DNA of 64,000 nt from Natronorubrum sulfidifaciens JCM 14089 (GCF_000337735.1 NZ_AOHX01000041.1:13111-77110), one strand, 5' to 3'. Positions 42,281-51,138 are shown, numbered from the stretch's first letter. The notes: generated by a model not told the origin, from the sequence alone. Program-made: numbers and translations.

Positions 42281-43242
42281 CAGGGGAGACGCCGGAGCTC
42301 GCCGTCGAGGCGATCGACGAGGCGACATTGCGCGAGCGATTCGAGGCCCAACACTACGTCGCGGACGACCGCGTGGTCACGACCGTCCAGCTCGCGTTAC
42401 AGCTCGGCCGGCCGCTGCTCGTCGAGGGCGAACCCGGCAGCGGAAAGACCGAACTGGGGAAAGTCCTCGCCGACGGGTTCGAGACGGAACTGATCCGCCT
42501 CCAGTGTTACGAAGGACTGACTGCCGAAAACGCGCTCTACGAGTGGAACTACACGAAACAGCTGCTTGCCGTCCAGTCGAACGAGGGAACAGTCACCGCC
42601 GACTCCGCGGACGCTGGGGGGACTCGATCCGTCTTCGACGACGAGTATCTGCTCGAGCGGCCGCTGTTGCGTGCGCTGACGGCTGGTGGCGATCGATCAC
42701 CGATCTTGCTGATCGACGAGATCGACCGCGCCGATGAGGCGTTCGAGGCGTTCTTGCTCGAGTTGCTGTCGGAGTATCAGGTGTCGATTCCGGAACTCGG
42801 GACGATCCGCGCGGAGAACCCGCCGATCGTCATCCTCACGTCGAACCGAACTCGCGGGCTCAGCGACGCACTCAAGCGGCGCTGTCTGTATCTCCACGTC
42901 GAGCCGCCGTCGTTCGAGACGGAGTACGAGATCGTCTCGCGCAAAGTGCCCGAACTCGATGCAGCGATCGCAGCCGAAGTCTGTGCCGTCGTCGAACGCC
43001 TCCGCGAGGAGTCGTTCCTCAAACGGCCGGGTGTCGCCGAGACACTCGACTGGGCGCGGGCGGTGGCGACGCTGCGAGCCAACGGCAGCGACGAGCCGTT
43101 GTCGACCGACGAGATCGAACGGACGATCGGCTGTCTGCTCAAGGAGGTCGAAGACGTCACCCGCGTCGACACCGCGTTGCTCGAACAGCTCCATGCGGCC
43201 GCCGCCGCGGCCGACGACCGACTCGAGTCCGCCGAGACATGA
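42277..43242 (+). CDS. coxD: MoxR-type AAA+ ATPase CoxD
   Basis: 321 residues. Walker A GEPGSGKTELGK, Walker B ILLIDEIDRADEAFEAFLLELL, sensor 1 VILTSNRTRGLSDALKRRC and the arginine finger region follow in order. CoxD is the AAA+ chaperone needed to build the [CuSMoO2] cluster in the best-studied bacterium. ATGA overlap with the upstream XdhC/YHS gene and with coxE (CoxD and CoxE work together). Confidence 0.92.
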   Translation: MTGETPELAVEAIDEATLRERFEAQHYVADDRVVTTVQLALQLGRPLLVEGEPGSGKTELGKVLADGFETELIRLQCYEGLTAENALYEWNYTKQLLAVQSNEGTVTADSADAGGTRSVFDDEYLLERPLLRALTAGGDRSPILLIDEIDRADEAFEAFLLELLSEYQVSIPELGTIRAENPPIVILTSNRTRGLSDALKRRCLYLHVEPPSFETEYEIVSRKVPELDAAIAAEVCAVVERLREESFLKRPGVAETLDWARAVATLRANGSDEPLSTDEIERTIGCLLKEVEDVTRVDTALLEQLHAAAAAADDRLESAET

Positions 43243-44672
43243 CGCCACGCGAGCACGCCTCTGAGAACGCCACCGAATCAGATCGGCCTCGAGGCGACCG
43301 TGGCGGGCTCGACCAGCCGACGGGACTCCACACCGTCCCCGACTTCGAGGCTGCACGCACGCACGTCCTGACGGAACTCGTGCGATTTACCGACGAGCTC
43401 CGACAGGCTGGTGTCGACGTGCCGGCGACGGGCACGCTCGAGGGGGCACGAGCGCTCGCCGTCGTCGGGTTTGCCGACCGCGAGCCCGCTGGCGACGCAC
43501 TGCGAGCGGCGTTGCTCTCCGAGGCAGCCGACCGCGAGGCGTTCGACGAGGCGTTTCCACCCTTTTGGCACCGGCTTCGAACAGGCATCGACCGAATCGC
43601 AACCCACGAGGGGACGAGCACGTCGGATGACGACGAGCCGGAACCAGCGGGGTCCGTCGCGCTCGAGGGAGAGGCGTCCGAACTGCTCTCGGAGACGGAG
43701 CCGCCGTCGCTCGAGGGCGACGACGGCGACGGCTCGGAGCGCGCCGAGGTTCGACTGCAGACCGGCCGTCGCCACGCCACGGGCGAACGCCCGATCGACG
43801 AGGATGAGGACGGCGACGCCGTGCGGCGGTATAGCGCCGTTGGCGGGCGCGAACGGGTGGCCGCAACGCCGGCATCGCTGACGGACGCCGAGCGTGACGC
43901 CATCGATCGGTTCGTGAACGCACTGGCGACCGTCCCCGGCCGACGGACCCAGCAGGCCACCGCCGGCGAGCGAATCGACGCGCGACGAGCGCTCCGGTCG
44001 AGTCTCGGAACTGGCGGGACGCCGATGGACCTCCCGACTCGAGACCCAGTCCCGAGCGAGCTACACTGCTGTCTGCTGATCGACGTCAGCGGCTCCGTGC
44101 TGGATACGGTCGACCGCGATACACTCCTTGCCGTTGCCGAACGGCTCCAGACCGTTGCCCGTCGGAGTTCGGTCTTCCTGTTCGATACCGACCTCGTCGA
44201 CGCGACCGAGCAGTTCGAACGCGCTGGCGGTGATCCCGCCGCGGCCCTTCGTGCGGCCGAAATTTCTTGGGGCGGCGGCACGCAGATCGGCGACGCATTT
44301 GAAACGCTGCGGCGACAGCACCGCGACGCGGTGGATCGCCGGACTGTCGTCATCGTCATCAGCGATGGGCTCGACGTCGGCGAGCAGTCGGTCCTCGAGG
44401 AACAGATCACGTGGCTTGCTCGCCGGGCCGCGGCGGTGCTCTGGCTCAACCCGCTCGCCGTCGCGTCGACGTACGAGCCACGAACGCGGGGGATGGAAAC
44501 CTGTCTGCCGTACGTCGACGGCCTCTTTGGCTTCGCTGAGCCGACCGATCTGGCCGAGATCGCCCGCCAACTCGAGCGCCGTGGACTCGACGGCCCGATC
44601 GGCTACGAGTACGATCCACGCCGACAGCAGCCGGCAGAACCCACGCCCAAAAGCGGGGAAGGCCACGAATGA
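43239..44672 (+). CDS. coxE: VWA-domain protein CoxE
   Basis: 477 residues. The N-terminal part is acidic and partly disordered (to about 250). The von Willebrand A domain has the metal site LLIDVSGSVLDTVD (DxSxS) and the later ISDGLDVGE. It is the partner of CoxD; the pair transfers copper or remodels the enzyme at maturation. The long acidic N-terminal region is longer than in many bacterial CoxE proteins. ATGA overlap on both sides. Confidence 0.9.
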   Translation: MTPREHASENATESDRPRGDRGGLDQPTGLHTVPDFEAARTHVLTELVRFTDELRQAGVDVPATGTLEGARALAVVGFADREPAGDALRAALLSEAADREAFDEAFPPFWHRLRTGIDRIATHEGTSTSDDDEPEPAGSVALEGEASELLSETEPPSLEGDDGDGSERAEVRLQTGRRHATGERPIDEDEDGDAVRRYSAVGGRERVAATPASLTDAERDAIDRFVNALATVPGRRTQQATAGERIDARRALRSSLGTGGTPMDLPTRDPVPSELHCCLLIDVSGSVLDTVDRDTLLAVAERLQTVARRSSVFLFDTDLVDATEQFERAGGDPAAALRAAEISWGGGTQIGDAFETLRRQHRDAVDRRTVVIVISDGLDVGEQSVLEEQITWLARRAAAVLWLNPLAVASTYEPRTRGMETCLPYVDGLFGFAEPTDLAEIARQLERRGLDGPIGYEYDPRRQQPAEPTPKSGEGHE

Positions 44673-45598
44673 GCGCTCCGATCCTCCCCACCGTCGTCGA
44701 CCGACTCCGCGAGCGCGGAGCCACTGACGAGGCGACGGTAGCACAGATCACGATCGGGCGATCGACGCTCATGGTCGAACTGGCCGGCGTGGATGGCCGC
44801 GCCGATGATGGGGAGCGCGAAAAGCGACGGACCGCCGGCCTCGCCCACCGCCCGCTGGGGGACGAGCCGTCGACGGCCGATCTCGACCTCGAGACGCTGC
44901 TCGAGTGGGCGACCCAGCCGCCCGCCGATTCGATGCCGGATCGCGATGCCGGATCGATGTCGGACGCCACGACGCTCGAGGTCGCCCTCGGCGTCGCCGC
45001 CGTCAACGCGCTGTCGGTCCCGTTCCTCGAGTGGCAGACGGGCGACCCGATGGCACTGCTTGACTCAGACGTCGACACGATCGCGACCGTCGGACTCTTT
45101 CGGCCCGCATTTCGGAAGTTTTCCGGCGTCGACGTGCGCGTGGTCGAACGCAAACCCGTCGGCGACGTCTCGACGCCCGACGGCGTCACTGTCACGACCT
45201 ACCGGCCGGCCGACGCGGCCGCCGCGATGGCGGGTGCCGAGGTCGTTTTCATCACTGGTTCGACGTTCGTCTACGGCGGCCTCGAGCAATACCTCGAGGC
45301 CGCCCCGGAGACGGCGACGGTCGTCGTGATCGGGGCGACTGCGTCCATGCTTCCGGAGCCGGCGTTTACGGCCGGTGTGACGGTCGTCGCCGGCGCGTCG
45401 GTCACCGATCCCAGTCGAGTTCGCGAGGCGATCCGCGCCGATGCGTGCGGAACTGAGTTACACGAGGCTGGCGTAGAGAAAGTATACACAGTGACTGATC
45501 GTCCCACCGGTGTCGGTCGGAGGCTACAGCTGTCACGCGCGGACTCACCGGACCGAGACGAACCGAACGACGACCGATCAAAAAGACCCAACCGATGA
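44669..45598 (+). CDS. DUF364/DUF4213 putative heavy-metal-chelation protein
   Basis: 309 residues. The first third (SAPILPTVVDRL, TIGRSTLMVELAG) resembles DUF4213. The rest is a Rossmann-like DUF364 domain: IATVGLFRPAFRKF, VVERKP, AEVVFITGSTFVYGGLEQYL, VVVIGATASMLPE. Members are thought to bind heavy metals or carry nucleotides, without proof. Its presence between coxE and an XdhC gene, coupled by ATGA overlaps on both ends, ties it to CO dehydrogenase maturation; a role in Mo or Cu handling is inferred. This partner is not part of the classic bacterial cox set as I know it. Confidence 0.78.
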   Translation: MSAPILPTVVDRLRERGATDEATVAQITIGRSTLMVELAGVDGRADDGEREKRRTAGLAHRPLGDEPSTADLDLETLLEWATQPPADSMPDRDAGSMSDATTLEVALGVAAVNALSVPFLEWQTGDPMALLDSDVDTIATVGLFRPAFRKFSGVDVRVVERKPVGDVSTPDGVTVTTYRPADAAAAMAGAEVVFITGSTFVYGGLEQYLEAAPETATVVVIGATASMLPEPAFTAGVTVVAGASVTDPSRVREAIRADACGTELHEAGVEKVYTVTDRPTGVGRRLQLSRADSPDRDEPNDDRSKRPNR

Positions 45599-46752
45599 CA
45601 CGAAACAACTGGAGTGTACCGGAGACCGAAGTACTACAGCGCGTCCACGAGCGACTCGAGGGCGACGGCGCGGACGTCCTCGCGACGATCGTCGACGTCG
45701 AAGGCAACGCCTACCGTCGACCGGGGGCGAAGATGCTCCTCGACGAAGCGGGCGAGGGCGTCGGCGCGATTACGGCCGGCTGTCTCGAGGACGATCTGCT
45801 CGCGGCAGCCGAGTCAGTCCGCGAGCACGGCCAGCCGGAACTGCTCACGTACGATCTGATGGACGACGAAGACGACGTCTGGGGACTCGGCGTCGGCTGC
45901 AACGGGATCATCGACGTCCTGCTCGAGCCCCTGACCGAGACGTATCGGCCAGCGATCGAGGCGTTTGCCGACGGCCGAGACGTCGCCGTCCTCACCGTAC
46001 TCGAGGGTGGCGACGGCCCACTGAGCCGTGGCGATCGAGTGTACTACCACCCGGAGGATGGGGAGTTGACGACGCCGGACGGAGAGCCAGCAACGGCGTG
46101 GCCCGAGACCCTCGCTGCCCCCGCCGCGTCCCTCGCCGAGCGCGGTCGAGCCGACATCGTCGAGCTCACCGAGCAGGGACAGGACCTCGAGGTGTTCATC
46201 GACGGGCTGGCCGCGCCGACGGAGCTGGTCGTCTTCGGCTCCGGCCACGACGTGGGGCCGGTCACCGAACTGGCGGCGAAAAACGATTTCCGCGTGACTG
46301 TCGTCGGCTTTCGGGGGAGTGTCGACCTCGAGGAGCGGTTCCCCGACGCCGACGAGACGCTGACGACCTCGCCGGCAGCCGTCGACGACGACCTCACCCT
46401 CGACGAGCGAACCTACGCGGTCGTGATGACGCACAACTTCATCGACGATCGCCTGACGGTCGAGCAGTTGCTTGATTCGTCGGCTGCGTACATCGGCCTG
46501 ATGGGACCACACGACCGCTTCGAGAAGATGCTCACGGAGTTCGACGAGGAAGGCCGAACGTTCGACGAGGAGGCGCTGTCGTCGCTGTACACCCCGATCG
46601 GCCTCGATCTCGGCGGGGGGTCGCCGTACCAGATCGCCCACAGCATCGTCGCGGAGGTGTTGGCGGTCTCGAACGACCGAGCGCCACAACATCTGAAAGC
46701 CCGCGAGGGCCACATCCACGACCGCATCACTGTCGACTCCCCGACACAGTAA
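45595..46752 (+). CDS. XdhC/CoxF-family protein
   Basis: 385 residues. Two-part XdhC layout: the N-terminal part has VLATIVDVEGNAYRRPGAKMLL and GAITAGCLEDDLL, and GLGVGCNGIIDVLLEP is the Cys-containing block. The C-terminal Rossmann domain has LVVFGSGHDVGPVTELA and AYIGLMGPHDRFEKML. XdhC proteins bind the molybdenum cofactor and pass it, with sulfur, to the apoenzyme. This is the second XdhC-type protein of the cluster, without a YHS domain. Last gene of the operon. Confidence 0.9.
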   Translation: MTRNNWSVPETEVLQRVHERLEGDGADVLATIVDVEGNAYRRPGAKMLLDEAGEGVGAITAGCLEDDLLAAAESVREHGQPELLTYDLMDDEDDVWGLGVGCNGIIDVLLEPLTETYRPAIEAFADGRDVAVLTVLEGGDGPLSRGDRVYYHPEDGELTTPDGEPATAWPETLAAPAASLAERGRADIVELTEQGQDLEVFIDGLAAPTELVVFGSGHDVGPVTELAAKNDFRVTVVGFRGSVDLEERFPDADETLTTSPAAVDDDLTLDERTYAVVMTHNFIDDRLTVEQLLDSSAAYIGLMGPHDRFEKMLTEFDEEGRTFDEEALSSLYTPIGLDLGGGSPYQIAHSIVAEVLAVSNDRAPQHLKAREGHIHDRITVDSPTQ

Positions 46753-46823
46753 CGTCTGTTTCATCATGTCGGTCTGCGGGAGAAAAATTCAAGGATGATG
46801 GCTGTAAGATCCAGACAGGTTCG

Positions 46824-47555
46824 GTGAATCGCGTGAGCAATAACGACGTCGCTGCCGAAACGGAGTCGAAGTCGGAAGTCGACACAGCGCCGAGTCGCAG
46901 TGTCGATCTCGGACTCGGGATCGACATCGAACTCGAGGCACTCGAGTCGACCGGCACCGATATCGAACTCACGTTCGACGAGGAGACGCTGCTCGAGGCG
47001 ACCGACGTGTCCGCACACGAGACGCCAGCCAGCGATGGCCCGCACCTCGAGGGCGACGAACGAGCACAACTCGAGGCGGTCGGCGTCGATGTCGAGATGT
47101 TCCGAGAGAAAGCGTACTCCTACCAGATGTTGCTTGATGCCGGCGTCGACGAGTCGACCGCAAAGCGCTTGCGACGGCGATTCTCGCTCCCGTGGACGTT
47201 CGACCACGACGGCGACCTCGAGCAGCGCTCGAGTGCGGTCCGCGGCCTCGGTGCGGCCGAGCGGGAGTGGATCGCCAAAAGTGGTGACGAGGGATGGCAG
47301 ACCTTCGAGTACGACGAGTCACCCATCGCGGCCGTTGCTCGAGAGAAACCCACAGAACGACCGTGGCCGAAGCCGACGCCGGTGACGGCGGTGACGGGTG
47401 TCGGCCCCGACGACGCCGACACACTGGCCGACGCCGGCATCCGCTCGGCGGAACGACTGGCGACGATCAACGCCTTCGAGGTCGCCAGCGTGCTCGACCT
47501 CGATGTCGTCCACGTTCGGACATGGCGACACAACGCACGGGAACTGCTCGCGTGA
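46824..47555 (+). CDS. Helix-hairpin-helix protein of haloarchaea (DUF7409-like)
   Basis: About 243 residues from a GTG (a second GTG at 46833 is possible). Acidic N-terminal region (to about 80), a helical middle with VDVEMFREKAYSYQMLLDAGVDESTAKRLRRRFSLPWTF split over two helices, and a C-terminal helix-hairpin-helix VTAVTGVGPDDADTLADAGI followed by ASVLDLDVVHVRTWRHNA. HhH elements bind DNA or RNA backbones without sequence choice. Family function is not known. Transcribed separately from cox (own short gap of about 70 bp). Confidence 0.72.
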   Translation: MNRVSNNDVAAETESKSEVDTAPSRSVDLGLGIDIELEALESTGTDIELTFDEETLLEATDVSAHETPASDGPHLEGDERAQLEAVGVDVEMFREKAYSYQMLLDAGVDESTAKRLRRRFSLPWTFDHDGDLEQRSSAVRGLGAAEREWIAKSGDEGWQTFEYDESPIAAVAREKPTERPWPKPTPVTAVTGVGPDDADTLADAGIRSAERLATINAFEVASVLDLDVVHVRTWRHNARELLA

Positions 47556-47706
47556 CACATCTCGACGTCGACGGACGCCGGTTCGTTGTGGCTAGTACGA
47601 GGTCCGTACAGCGACGTTTCCTCGAGAAACCACCCATCTCACGTGCGCTCGAGTAGATCTGTACGGACTGCAGTTGATGGCCACCATCCCACCACAACCG
47701 TCAACT

Positions 47707-47722
47707 TACAACTACAGTTGTA
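47707..47722. promoter_or_regulatory. Palindrome TACAAC-N4-GTTGTA in front of the aldolase operon
   Basis: Perfect 16-bp palindrome about 30 bp upstream of the TATA box TTTATA (47753-47758). The TATA box stands about 25 bp before the aldolase ATG, so the messenger is leaderless. The same ACAAC-N4-GTTGT core is seen at 25056-25070. It is a candidate site for a sugar- or carbon-state regulator. Confidence 0.65.
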
Positions 47723-47782
47723 CGCAATTTCGATAGCTCGGACCATCAAAGATTTATAGCGGCCAGTTGGACCGACTAACAG

Positions 47783-48571
47783 ATGATTCCGATCGACGAC
47801 TCTCCGATCGTTCGCGACGGCAAGTCACTGATTCTCGCGATGGACCACGGGTTAGAGCACGGACCGGTCGACTTCAAAGACGTCCCGGAGAAACTCGACC
47901 CAGCGACGGTCTTCGAGACGGCTACCCACGACGCCGTCACCGCGATGGCCGTCCAGAAAGGCGTCGCCGAGGGCTACTACCCGAGCTACGAGGACGACGT
48001 CAACCTCCTGCTCAAACTCAACGGCACGTCGAACCTCTGGATGGGCGAGCCCGACTCGCCAGTCAACTGCTCGGTCGATTACGCCGCCGAACTCGGCGCT
48101 GATGCGGTCGGCTTTACCGTCTACAGCGGTTCGAACCACGAAGTCGAGATGTTCGAGGAGTTCCGCGACGCCCAAGAGAGCGCTCGCGAACACGACCTCC
48201 CGATGGTCATGTGGTCGTACCCCCGCGGACAGGGCCTGAAAAACGACACCAAGCCAAGCACCATCTCCTATGCGACCCGTATCGCCCTCGAGGTCGGTGC
48301 CGACATCGCGAAGGTCAAGTATCCCGGCAGCAAGGACGCGATGGCCCACGCCGTCAAATCCGCCGGTGACATGAAAGTCGTCATGAGCGGCGGCTCGAAG
48401 ACCTCCGACTACGAGTTCCTCTCGACGATCGAAGCCGTGATGGACGCCGGTGCGAGCGGACTCGCCGTCGGCCGTAACGTCTGGCAGCGCGAGGACCCGA
48501 CCCAGCTGCTCGACGCGCTGGAGAAGGTCATCTACGAGGGCGAAACCGCCGACGCCGCACTCGAGGAATGA
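47783..48571 (+). CDS. Archaeal class I fructose-bisphosphate aldolase (DhnA family)
   Basis: 262 residues, a TIM barrel. ILAMDHGLEHGP starts strand 1. AKVKYPG (about 176-182) carries the Schiff-base lysine. VVMSGGSKTSDYEFL and ASGLAVGRNVWQRED form the phosphate-binding end. The enzyme interconverts fructose 1,6-bisphosphate with DHAP and glyceraldehyde 3-phosphate. Its stop overlaps the fructose-bisphosphatase start (ATGA), so both are made together for gluconeogenesis. The leaderless promoter and palindrome upstream suggest regulated expression. Confidence 0.9.
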   Translation: MIPIDDSPIVRDGKSLILAMDHGLEHGPVDFKDVPEKLDPATVFETATHDAVTAMAVQKGVAEGYYPSYEDDVNLLLKLNGTSNLWMGEPDSPVNCSVDYAAELGADAVGFTVYSGSNHEVEMFEEFRDAQESAREHDLPMVMWSYPRGQGLKNDTKPSTISYATRIALEVGADIAKVKYPGSKDAMAHAVKSAGDMKVVMSGGSKTSDYEFLSTIEAVMDAGASGLAVGRNVWQREDPTQLLDALEKVIYEGETADAALEE

Positions 48572-49425
48572 CGGTGTCCGATCCAGTCGAGGATATCGTC
48601 GCGACGATCAGCCGTTCGGCGACCGAAATCCGACAGGGACTGGTCGGCCGACGGGGGAAAGCCGACGAGGAAAACCCAAGCGGCGAGACCCAAGCCGAGG
48701 CGGACGTCTGGGCCGACGACTTACTCGCCGAGCGACTGTCGTCGATCGACGGCGTCGCCCAGTATGCAAGCGAGGAACGCGCGGAGATCATCGACTGTGA
48801 CGACGACGGCTTCTCCGTGGCCGTCGACCCGCTCGATGGCTCTTCGAACCTCAAATCGAACAACACGATGGGGACGGTGTTTGGCATCTATGACGAGCCG
48901 CTTCCCGCCCCGGGCGCTGCCCTCGTTGCCGCGGGCTACGTGCTCTACGGCCCGATCACCACGATGGTGTACGCTCGCGACGGAACGGCCACGAAGTACG
49001 AACTCACCGGCGGCGAACGGACGATCGTCGAGCAGGATATCACGCTCCCCGACGATCCGATCACCTACGGTTTCGGCGGGCGCGTCCCCGACTGGCCCGA
49101 CGACTTCGAGGCGTACGTCCGCGAAATCGAGTCCAACCCCAAACACAAGCTCCGCTACGGCGGCGCGATGATCGGCGACGTCAATCAGGTCCTCACCTAC
49201 GGCGGCATCTTCGCCTACCCCGCCCTCGAGGACAGCCCCAACGGGAAACTCCGCCTGCAGTTCGAGGGGAACCCGATCGCCTACGTCATCGAGGCCGCGG
49301 GCGGCCGCTCCTCGAACGGCGAGCACTCGATCCTCGAGGTCGAGGCGACCGACCTCCACCAGCGCGTGCCGCTCCACGTCGGCAACACGAGCCTGATCGA
49401 CCGCCTCGAGGCTGCACTCGCGTAA
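48568..49425 (+). CDS. fbp: Fructose-1,6-bisphosphatase class I
   Basis: 285 residues. The metal-binding signature VAVDPLDGSSNLKSNN, the N-terminal Glu/Asp (ASEERAEI) and the substrate loop KHKLRYGGAMIGDVNQVL belong to the FBPase/inositol monophosphatase superfamily, in the FBPase class I branch. It hydrolyses fructose 1,6-bisphosphate to fructose 6-phosphate. Coupled to the aldolase upstream. A final ARG-free helix IDRLEAALA ends the protein. Confidence 0.9.
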   Translation: MTVSDPVEDIVATISRSATEIRQGLVGRRGKADEENPSGETQAEADVWADDLLAERLSSIDGVAQYASEERAEIIDCDDDGFSVAVDPLDGSSNLKSNNTMGTVFGIYDEPLPAPGAALVAAGYVLYGPITTMVYARDGTATKYELTGGERTIVEQDITLPDDPITYGFGGRVPDWPDDFEAYVREIESNPKHKLRYGGAMIGDVNQVLTYGGIFAYPALEDSPNGKLRLQFEGNPIAYVIEAAGGRSSNGEHSILEVEATDLHQRVPLHVGNTSLIDRLEAALA

Positions 49426-49573
49426 GCGACCGAGAGAATCGAGAGCGACACGCGCCGGTTCCGTCGGCCTCGAGTTTCATTCTCGAACTGGCCGTCATCA
49501 ACACCGACGAGCGCGCCGGCGTCGGACTCGCCGAAACGACCGTTCACAGCCGCGTTCGCGGTCGACTCGAGGG

Positions 49574-49813
49574 CTACGCTGTGTCGCTCGAGCGCCACGC
49601 CGCCGTGACGGTTACGTAGAGCCCGACACCGGCGATCAACAGCAGGTAAAACGTCCACCGTGGCCACGTGTTCTGGAGGAAGAACAAGACCAGAAACACG
49701 ACCCAGCCGGTGACGACGACGAGGTCGATCATGAGTCGAACGGCAGTGATCGCGGCTGCTTTCGTCGTACCATCGGAACGGGTGCTGGAACGGTCGGGAG
49801 TTTCGGAGGCCAT
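49574..49813 (-). CDS. Small two-helix membrane protein
   Basis: 79 residues; a charged N-terminal 25 residues, then AVRLMIDLVVVTGWVVFLVLFFLQ and FYLLLIAGVGLYVTVTAAW, two membrane helices joined by a short turn WPRW. Haloarchaeal proteins of this size are uncharacterised (possibly DUF8119). Single gene, its 3' end facing fbp; the gap of 148 bp between holds no gene. Confidence 0.7.
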   Translation of the reverse strand: MASETPDRSSTRSDGTTKAAAITAVRLMIDLVVVTGWVVFLVLFFLQNTWPRWTFYLLLIAGVGLYVTVTAAWRSSDTA

Positions 49814-49871
49814 TGCGATCAGTGTTGGGTGTGTGGTGGCGGGGGACGGTTCGAAACGAGCGACGACGGTT

Positions 49872-49955
49872 CATACGGAGTGCTGTCCCGATCTCCCGCC
49901 GATCGCCAGCACGGGTCGGCGATCGGCAGTCCGTGACGATAGCAGACTGTCTCAG
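49872..49955. repeat. Palindromic 3'-flanking repeat, copy D
   Basis: Core at 49895-49919, the reverse complement of the B/C core with no mismatch over 25 bases. Left arm ATACGGAGTGCTGTCCCG corresponds to the GGGACAGCACTCCGT arm of copies A and B. The right arm GTGACGATAGCAGACTGT resembles the left arm of copy A. The element ends about 10-15 bp 3' of the exported protease-like gene. Confidence 0.8.
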
Positions 49956-49965
49956 TCGTCATCGG

Positions 49966-51138
49966 TCAGAAGTAGTAGCCGTAGGTTTCGGTCAGTTCGT
50001 ACGCGCCGACACCCCAGACGTAGCTTTGTCCCGGCCACCACGTACGGGCGTTGTTGAAGCCCGCAACGAGGACGTCCCCCTCCTCACCGTCGGGGTCGGC
50101 GTGGTAGCTCACGGACCCGCTGTCGCCGTCGGTCAGATCCATCTCGCCGCCCCAGCGGATCTGCCCACGCCGGCAGAACTCGTCGGTGAAACAGGTCACC
50201 GCGTCGATCCCCTGAATCGCGCCGGTCGTATGCCCGGTGACTGCACCGACTTTCTCGAGTTCTTCGTCTCGAGCGATGAGATCGGCGAGTCCAAGCCGAG
50301 TGAACTGGCCACGGATACGAGTCGGCGTCGGCGTGTCGATCGTGTTCGAGGGCCTGTACCGGTCCGCAGGGGTGACAGCGACGATGTCTTCGATCGGGTG
50401 GGCGCGCTCAACAGGACCCAGTTCGACGGTTTCTGACCCCTCGACCGGCAGCGACAGGCGATCACCGTTCGAATCGGCCTCGTCTTCGAACGCGTGCTCG
50501 GCCGTCACGAAAAACTCCTCGCGCGTGTTCGGATCGTACAGCACGGGACCGAGCGTGGCGATGCTCCGCGGTGTTTCACAGGCCACACCGCTTGGAATGT
50601 CGGCGCTCGAGACAGAATCGACGAACCGCGGCTCGAACCCCTCGTGTTCGTCGTCGATGTCCTCGATGTCGATGATCGTCTCGACGTCGAGTGAGACGCC
50701 CTCGAACAGCCCGTCGAACGTCTCACGGAACGAACCGAGTCCGCTCGAGATACCGACGGAGACGGACGCCGTTTCGCTGGTGTACGATCCGGGAACCACT
50801 GCGCTCCCGAGATAGCCGGTCAAGGCGGTTCGGGCCAACAACTCGTTCAGTTCGAACGCCTTTTCGACGGCCGCATACCACGCGGCTGGCACGTATCGGA
50901 TCCGCTCCTCGAGCGACCACGGGTCGTCGGGGTCAGATCTGACGAGCGCGGTGACGATCGGGACCTCCCCATCGCCGGCTGCGAGGAAGTCGTCAACGCC
51001 GAGAAACTGGGCGACACCGAGTGCGTAGCCTCCGGTGAGCAGGGTTCGGAGGAACTCGCGACGGTCCATGCCCGCTTCGACTCGGTCACGAATCGTCGCG
51101 AGTCGGGAGACGAGGGACTCGGTGTGTGTGTTTTCCAT
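49966..51138 (-). CDS. Tat-exported trypsin-like serine protease-fold protein
   Basis: 390 residues. Twin-arginine signal around 25-45 (MDRREFLRTLLTGGYALGVAQ), without a lipobox, after a 24-residue cytoplasm-like leader. The body has the histidine motif VTAEHAF and the serine motif GDSGSVSYHAD, spaced as in chymotrypsin/streptogrisin-type domains; VGAVTGHTTGAIQGID and a Cys pair (VTCFTDEFCRRG) that can make a disulfide support the fold. The catalytic Asp is not assigned. The N-terminal region (about 55-170) may be a propeptide or interaction domain. A secreted protease or a protease-fold binding protein. Confidence 0.75.
   Translation of the reverse strand: MENTHTESLVSRLATIRDRVEAGMDRREFLRTLLTGGYALGVAQFLGVDDFLAAGDGEVPIVTALVRSDPDDPWSLEERIRYVPAAWYAAVEKAFELNELLARTALTGYLGSAVVPGSYTSETASVSVGISSGLGSFRETFDGLFEGVSLDVETIIDIEDIDDEHEGFEPRFVDSVSSADIPSGVACETPRSIATLGPVLYDPNTREEFFVTAEHAFEDEADSNGDRLSLPVEGSETVELGPVERAHPIEDIVAVTPADRYRPSNTIDTPTPTRIRGQFTRLGLADLIARDEELEKVGAVTGHTTGAIQGIDAVTCFTDEFCRRGQIRWGGEMDLTDGDSGSVSYHADPDGEEGDVLVAGFNNARTWWPGQSYVWGVGAYELTETYGYYF

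Noticed and set aside
47552-47656. 34-residue frame starting at the stop of the HhH gene
   Set aside because: Too short and without a domain; a decayed gene start cannot be shown.
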